Shown here: positions 54,327 through 59,583 of the stretch, one piece after another
How positions within the stretch are numbered: position 1 is the stretch's first letter
Layout of the letters: each line of letters begins with the position of its first letter
Assembly (NCBI GenBank): GCA_033297205.1
Contig: MU859269.1
Span: 1 to 59,583 of the forward strand
Reading direction: 5' to 3'
DNA: 59,583 nt
From: Pseudoneurospora amorphoporcata
Lineage: Eukaryota > Ascomycota > Sordariomycetes > Sordariales > Sordariaceae
Translations under genes and position numbers: made by a program
Notes under the pieces: model-generated
Told to the model about the DNA's origin: nothing
Databases searched by the model: none
Seen by the model: only the letters and a program-made list of their open reading frames with translations

Positions 54327-57300
54327 CAAGCATTTTCGCAGTTACTATAAAAGATATTGAGAAGGCTCTAGCCCTTAAGAGAGTCCATACTGACGAAGAG
54401 CTCAAACAGGTTATCCCGTAGGAGTTTTAAGATCTCCTGCCCCTATTCCGGAAGTAAAAGGCAGATCGTTTCAACAAGTACAAAACGGGTGTGGACTTAA
54501 AAATACAACTTAAGAAGGGCCCCGATAGTAAAGATCTACCGCTGCCGTACGGCCCGTTATATAGTATGTCTCGAGAAGAACTCTTAGTACTTAAGAAGAC
54601 TCTTCGGGACTTACTAAATAAAAAGTTTATTCGAGCTAGCAGTTCTGAGGCGGGCGCTCCAATCCTCTTCGTCCGGAAGCCCGGTAGTAGTCTCCGTTTC
54701 TACTATAATTACCGAACTCTCAACGCTATCACCCGTACGGACCGCTACCCCCTACCACTTATCTGTAAAACCTTTAAAGTATTAAAGGGTATAACGTAAT
54801 ATTCGAAAGTAGACGTTGTACAAGCGTTCTATAAAATTCGTATAGTAGAGGGCGAGGAACCTAAAACGGCATTCCGAACCCGATACGGTTTATTTAAATG
54901 GCTAGTAGTACCGTTCGGTCTTTATGGTACTCCGGCGGCCTTCTAGCGGTATATTAATAATATATTAGGCGACTACTTTAACAATTTCTGTTCGGCTTAT
55001 ATAGACGACGTGTTAATTTTTACGGACGGTTCTAAAGAGGACCATATGGAGAAGGTCCGGCTGGTACTAGAACGCCTCCGGGATGCTAGTCTCCACCTAG
55101 ATCCGGATAAGTACGAGTTCGCTATTAAGAAGGTTAAGTACTTGGGCTTCATTACTCATACGGGTATCGGCATTCAGGCCGATCCAAATAAGGTTAAAGC
55201 GATCCTTGAGTAGGCTACTCCAGTCTCCCAGAAAGGAGTCCGCAGTTTCCTCGGCTTCGTTAACTACTACCGGATATTTATACTAAACTTCTCATCGATC
55301 GCTGCACCGCTCACAGCTCTAATAGGTAAAGGTATAACATTCGAATAGACGGCCGCTTGCGAAGAAGCCTTCTAGTTACTCAAGATTCTTTTTACACAGG
55401 CACCGATCCTTACAAAGTGGGACCTAGAACGCCCGACGTTTCTAAAGACCGACTATAGCGGGTTCGCCCTAGGTAGTTGCCTCACCTAAGAGGTTAACAG
55501 CCAACGGAAGGTCGTTACCTTCTACTCCCGGAAGTTAGCTTCAGCGGAACGCAATTACCCTATTTACGATAAAGAGATGCTCGCTATTATCGATTGCTTA
55601 AAAGAGTAGCAAACCGAACTCCACAGTTGCAAAGCCTTCACCATACTTACTAATTACTGGAAGTTAGAATATTTTATAATTCGGCAGCACCTTTCTAAAA
55701 GGCAAGCCTATTAGGTTAAATACCTCTCTCGTTTCAATTTCGAGCTCTAGTACCGCCCGGGCAAGGAAGCGGTCGTCCTAGACGCTTTGTCCCGCCGTAA
55801 CCAGGACCGGCCTACCGACGATAACCTGGAAGCTCGAAACCTCTAACTCATCCCGGACTCCGCGTTAAAGAATTACGTACGTATTTCGGCAATGGGAATG
55901 TAGCGGCACTGAGAGGATTTGCAATAGCTTTGGGACACCGTCGTTACAAAGGACTCTCTATACTAGCAAGTATTCTAGGCGGTTAAGAATAACGAGTAGG
56001 ATCTCTCCTCTACGAAATTAAGGCTCCAGATCGCGGATTGCTTAGTGGATGACAAAGGTAGATTACGGTATAAAAGCAAGCTCTAGGTTCCCGGAAGCCC
56101 GGTAGCAACCGAATCCGAAGCTATAAAGCTCTCCAACTCCGACCGAGAGCTCAACGCCCTTCGCACGAAAATTATCCAGATCACGCACGACTCTCAAGCT
56201 CTCGGACACCCAGGAAGAGTGGGCACGATAGCGGCCCTCACCCGGTATTTTTACTGGCCGTTGCTAAACGTACACGTACGCTAATTTCTTCGCAACTGCC
56301 ATATCTACGGCTTAGTTAAGCATTAGAAAGACCAACGGAGAGGGCTCCTACAACCCCTACCCATCCCGGATCAATTCTTCCGAGAAATCTAAATGGACTT
56401 TATTACGGACCTCCCGGAATCAGGAGGCAATACTTGCCTACTGGTTATTAAAGACCGCCTTAGTAAGAATATTATTTTAAAGCTTATACCGTCGATAGAT
56501 ATAGAAACCTGCGCCGAAAGATTCCTAAATTATTTTATCCGGCACTACAGCTAGCCACGGTCAATCGTTAGTAATAGGGGCTCCAATTGGACTAGCAGGT
56601 TCTAGAGAAGACTTTGCGAGGTACTTGGTATTAAGTAGTTGCTTAGTACAGCCTACTACCCCCAGATAGACGGCGGACTAAAAAGAATAAACTAAGAAGT
56701 CTAAGCCTTCTTAAGAGCATATATCAACTAGGCTCAAGACGACTAGTACGAGTGGTGCCCAATGGCCCAGCTGGCGATTAACAGCCGCATTAATACTTTA
56801 ATCAGCATGTCTCCCTTCTTTGCCGTACACGGCTTCGACCTAGAAACCGTAGTACCGATCATCCCCGAGTCCGCTGGAGACTCCCGTATTCTAGCTAACG
56901 TCCGGGCCCAACAGTTCGTCGAAAAGCTATCACAAATTACAGCATCTGCCAAACTACTATGGCCGTAGCAGCACAAGAACAAGAGAAGTACGCCAACCGC
57001 ACTCGCCAGCCAGCAGAAAGGTTCCAAGTGGGTAATAAAGTTTAGCTGAACCTTAAGAACTACGCCTCCCCAAGACCTAAGAAGAAATTAGATTGGTTGT
57101 ATGCGAAATATACGGTTTCTCGAGTTCTCTCCCCGTTAATTGTAGAACTCACGGGTCTACCGAACAACGTCTATAATATCTTCCACGTTAACCTCCTTCA
57201 GAGGGCTGCAGACGACCCACTACCAAGGCAAATTACGGCAGACTATCAACCGCCTCCAATTCTAATAGAAGGGGAGGAAGAATACTTCGTAGAGAAAATC

Positions 57301-57567
57301 TTGTGCGCAAACGGTCCCCCGACGAATAGGAAGGTCTATATTAAGTAGAAGGGATATTATAAACCCTTATGGCATCCCTTAGAGGACTTTGTAGAGTTAA
57401 AGGCTTTAGAAATCTTCGAAAAGGAGTATGGGGACGCCCGAGTTAACAACGGACCATCAGATCGTTTCACGAGGAACAAGGTCAAGCGGAAAAAGATGAG
57501 GTTAAGCAGAAGAAGCGGCAGGGCGAACCAAGAGGCCTCTACTCTGAAGAGTCACCATGGTCTTTAA
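54327..57567 (+). pseudogene. E3 pol, second part: RT to chromodomain
   Basis: RT: MDLKIQ-type start VDLKIQLKKGPDSKDLPLPYG (about 54490), AYIDDVLIFTDG intact at about 54995. RNase H spans about 55440-55810. Integrase: zinc finger HDSQALGHPGRVGT (about 56190), core MDFITDLPES (56392). Chromodomain at about 57280-57420 (EYFVEKILCANG ... RKVYIK). Stop TAA 57565-57567 where E1 has TGA. Many TAG/TAA. A near 3.2-kb parallel of E1 29300-32309. Confidence 0.92.
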
Positions 57568-57781
57568 GTACCCCTAACTATGCCAGCTGATAATTCAACC
57601 AACTGAATAACATTAAGCCCTAGGACGAGCGAGAGTAGTAATGGTTCTAGCAATAGTAGTTATTGACAGGGAGTAAGTAGGAGAGCGAGTCTAGAAGAGG
57701 GGAGGGATTCTAGGTCTTATTTAAAAAATAAAGGTAGTTGCGCGACGCGGTGGTGGCTAGAGGGAGGAAAGGGGGGACTAA

Positions 57782-58093
57782 TGTCACAGGTCTGGCGCCC
57801 AGTACTAGTATCTAGCACACGGTTAGCCAGACCACGAGTGCCGGCAATACACGCCAACCCGGCAAGGGACCGGCAGGCCTAGAGCCCATTAGTCCCCTCT
57901 AGCCTCCATACGGTTATATGCTCAGACCGTGGGGCTACCTCAAGCAGTCAGGCACCCATATCAGCGCACGGCCTTAAATGATAGGCGACAAGGTTCGCCC
58001 TACGGGCCAGTCTTTCTTCTCTTTTCTTTTCGTAGAACCTTAATTGATTATCCTAGTGTCAACATCTACGCACTGCTCTGCTGTCCCCTTACA
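57782..58093 (+). repeat. 3' LTR of E3 (312 bp)
   Basis: TGTCACAGGTCTGG to CCCCTTACA, preceded by the GGAGGAAAGGGGGGACTAA tract and followed by duplication CAAGC. Confidence 0.95.
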
Positions 58094-58100
58094 CAAGCTA

Positions 58101-58180
58101 ACACCCCAGCCCTAACCGAACCTGCTGAGACGGCTGCCCCGGATACCAACGACTAAGAAAATGACGAGCCCTCGGATTAA
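58101..58180 (+). pseudogene. Element I gag, last codons
   Basis: Continues the gag frame of 41994-43998 (ITN / TPALTEPAETAAPDTND) to TAA 58178-58180. Total gag about 694 codons. The acidic/Pro/Ala tail parallels H. Confidence 0.85.
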
Positions 58181-58195
58181 GACGCGTCCGAGGGC
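58156..58195 (+). promoter_or_regulatory. -1 frameshift signal of I (slippery site decayed)
   Basis: AGAAAAT (58156-58162; ancestral GGGAAAT with two G-to-A changes), spacer GACGA, stem GCCCTCGGA (58168-58176), loop TTAAGACGCG (58177-58186), perfect stem TCCGAGGGC (58187-58195). Confidence 0.8.
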
Positions 58196-59281
58196 CCAGT
58201 GGGGGCTACAGAAGGAAAGAAAGAGATTTGAGTGATTCTATTAAGGATATAAATGTTTACCAGGCTCTAGCTTACTAGAAAGGCCAGCTTTTATTTATAG
58301 AAACCTTAGATATTTGTGGACAAAATGCCACCCTCTTATCCACTTATCTTTGGTGTCCCTAGCGTAGTAATGAAATTAATTGTATATTTCTCGTCGACTC
58401 TAGTTATACAGAGAAGCCTTTTATTGATAGGACCTTCGTAGAAAAAGCATACCTTCGGCTACATCAACTCGACAAAGCACGACTTTTACATTTAGTAAAT
58501 AGCGGCTTTAAGGAATAGGTCGAGCATTACGTAGAAACTACTATACGAATCGGTTGTTACAAAGAAACAATAAGACTATTCGTAGTAGACCTAGTATAAG
58601 AGCATCCTATTATTTTGGGTTGGCTATAGCTATAGCTATATAACCTAGACGTCAATAGGATAACTAACAAGGTCACCTAGAATAAAGGATGTATTGGGAG
58701 CTATATTAACAAGGCTAAGGTTATGAAAACCGCGGCAATGCCGTTGCTAGAGCCAGAGCAAGAACTAGAACTCCCAACCCCTAAACCAAAACCTCCGATT
58801 CCGACTCCGGAGCTGACAGTTGATTCGCTCCCGGAGGAGGAAGAAAAGAAAGTAGCTAAGACGATAAAACGACGGTCAATTATCAACTCAAAGAAGCCTC
58901 AGCTATCGGTAGCGGACTAGGCATCCATCTATCTTACCGAAGCACCAAAGGGTAGCCAAGCAATAATGATAGAAGCACCTTCATAGCCTGCAGCGGCCAA
59001 GGACTTCGAAGAACTATTTGGTCTAGATAGAAAACTAAATAAAGTTAGAGCGATAGTGGAGGTCTGAGGAGGCTGCAAGGTGTGGACCATGGCGAGGCCG
59101 GAGCGGATTAGACACTCTTACTTCCACAAATTCCACGCGGTAAGCCTCGAGATGGGACCTCTTAATTTGAAGCACTTTAAAATTATTAATGTTAAGACCT
59201 TTATGCTTACATCAAAGACGAGGAGGGTGCACATCAGCGCCACCACCTAGGCAGAATTTTAAGAAGCCCAAAAGGAGAAAC
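58160..59281 (+). pseudogene. Element I pol, protease region, truncated
   Basis: The -1 frame is parallel to H: NATLLSTYLWCP, FLVDSSYTEKPFIDRTF (DSG as DSS), EHPIILGWL. Then a Pro/Glu-rich linker (58740-58860) and MARPERIRHSYF matching H's MQRPERVKHTLF. Similarity ends near 59281, before RT. Confidence 0.85.
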
Positions 59282-59583
59282 TGTTAACGTGTGGTTAGTA
59301 CTGTGCCTTGTAACTGCCTTGTACTACCTTGTAGTATAGAAGGCTGATTGCTGAGGACACTATTCCTTTACGTTATGGAATCAATCGACTCGGCCTCCAC
59401 AGAATCTACTAGAACACAGAGGTTTTACCACTATATTCTGGATTCTCGAACCTGTTCAGCATTCTTCCTAGATTGATTTGTCATCATAGAATGCAACAGA
59501 AGCTCATAGATTCAACTCTTTCCTTTCATGGTATAGTACTCGTACAAGCACTTCTACACTTTAGAAGCTTCCAGACACTCAGC
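59282..59583. other. Right flank, nothing recognised
   Basis: Contains no LTR ends or retrotransposon motifs. It looks less TA-rich than the elements but is too short to judge. Confidence 0.4.

Larger units (their letters stand above)
44441..58093 (+). mobile_element. Element E3: Ty3/gypsy, split by H (TSD CAAGC)
   Basis: 312-bp LTRs at 44441-44752 and 57782-58093, with exact duplications CAAGC (44436-44440, 58094-58098). Inside, H occupies 46742-54321. E3 without H is about 6.07 kb. It inserted only 3 bp from the D solo LTR's end. Confidence 0.95.
41539..59281 (+). mobile_element. Element I: Ty3/gypsy related to A and H, split by D solo LTR and E3/H, 3' truncated
   Basis: 5' LTR 41539-41728, gag 41994-43998, resuming at 58101 after the D solo LTR and E3, then frameshift signal and protease region to about 59281, where similarity to H stops. 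The gag frame rejoins exactly across about 14 kb. RT onward is absent. Confidence 0.9.

Overview
The window is a transposon graveyard from a filamentous ascomycete (Pezizomycotina-type) genome. It is packed with LTR retrotransposons, mostly Ty3/gypsy chromoviruses plus one Ty1/copia. Their reading frames keep nearly full length but carry many in-frame stops, mainly TAG, then TAA, with TGA rare. That is what C-to-T change at CpA (repeat-induced point mutation, RIP) produces from CAG, CAA and TGG codons. No intact host gene, tRNA, rRNA or CRISPR array was seen. I cannot name the species.

Layout, left to right. (1) 1-6824, element A, gypsy, minus strand, 5' LTR at 6580-6824, 3' end outside the window. 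(2) 6825-11792, element C, a second gypsy family, minus, 5' LTR 11495-11792, 3' end lost. (3) 11793-14382, element B, a partial relative of A, minus, cut by a solo LTR. (4) 14383-34270, element D, a third gypsy family, minus, with both LTRs and an antisense Zn2Cys6-like ORF. It is split by a solo LTR and by element E1 (plus, 20626-32836), which is itself split by the complete inverted copy E2 (minus, 23193-29294). (5) 34271-38646, copia element G, plus, cut by two solo LTRs. (6) 38647-41538, a small island with two broken host-like coding pieces (one unrecognised, one SET-domain) and a solo LTR. (7) 41539-59281, element I, plus, a relative of A, split by a D-type solo LTR and by E3 (44441-58093), which is split by the youngest and best preserved element, H (46742-54321). 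(8) 59282-59583, flanking sequence with nothing recognised.

Target-site duplications (TSDs) and reading frames that rejoin exactly prove the nesting: I received a D solo LTR, then E3, then H; D received E1, then E2.

The main discovery is a shared gag-pol recoding cassette. In six element copies of two gypsy lineages (A, H, I and E1, E2, E3) gag ends at a GGGAAAT/GGGAAAA-type slippery heptamer, a 5-nt spacer and a hairpin of constant 9-bp/10-nt/9-bp geometry. The stem sequences differ between elements but stay mostly paired, and pol lies in the -1 frame. In addition, each of the gypsy families with a 5' LTR in view (A/H/I, C, D, E) has, at or within two bases of that LTR, 9-12 nt complementary to a stretch inside its own LTR. 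This is the arrangement expected for Tf1-type self-primed reverse transcription rather than tRNA priming.
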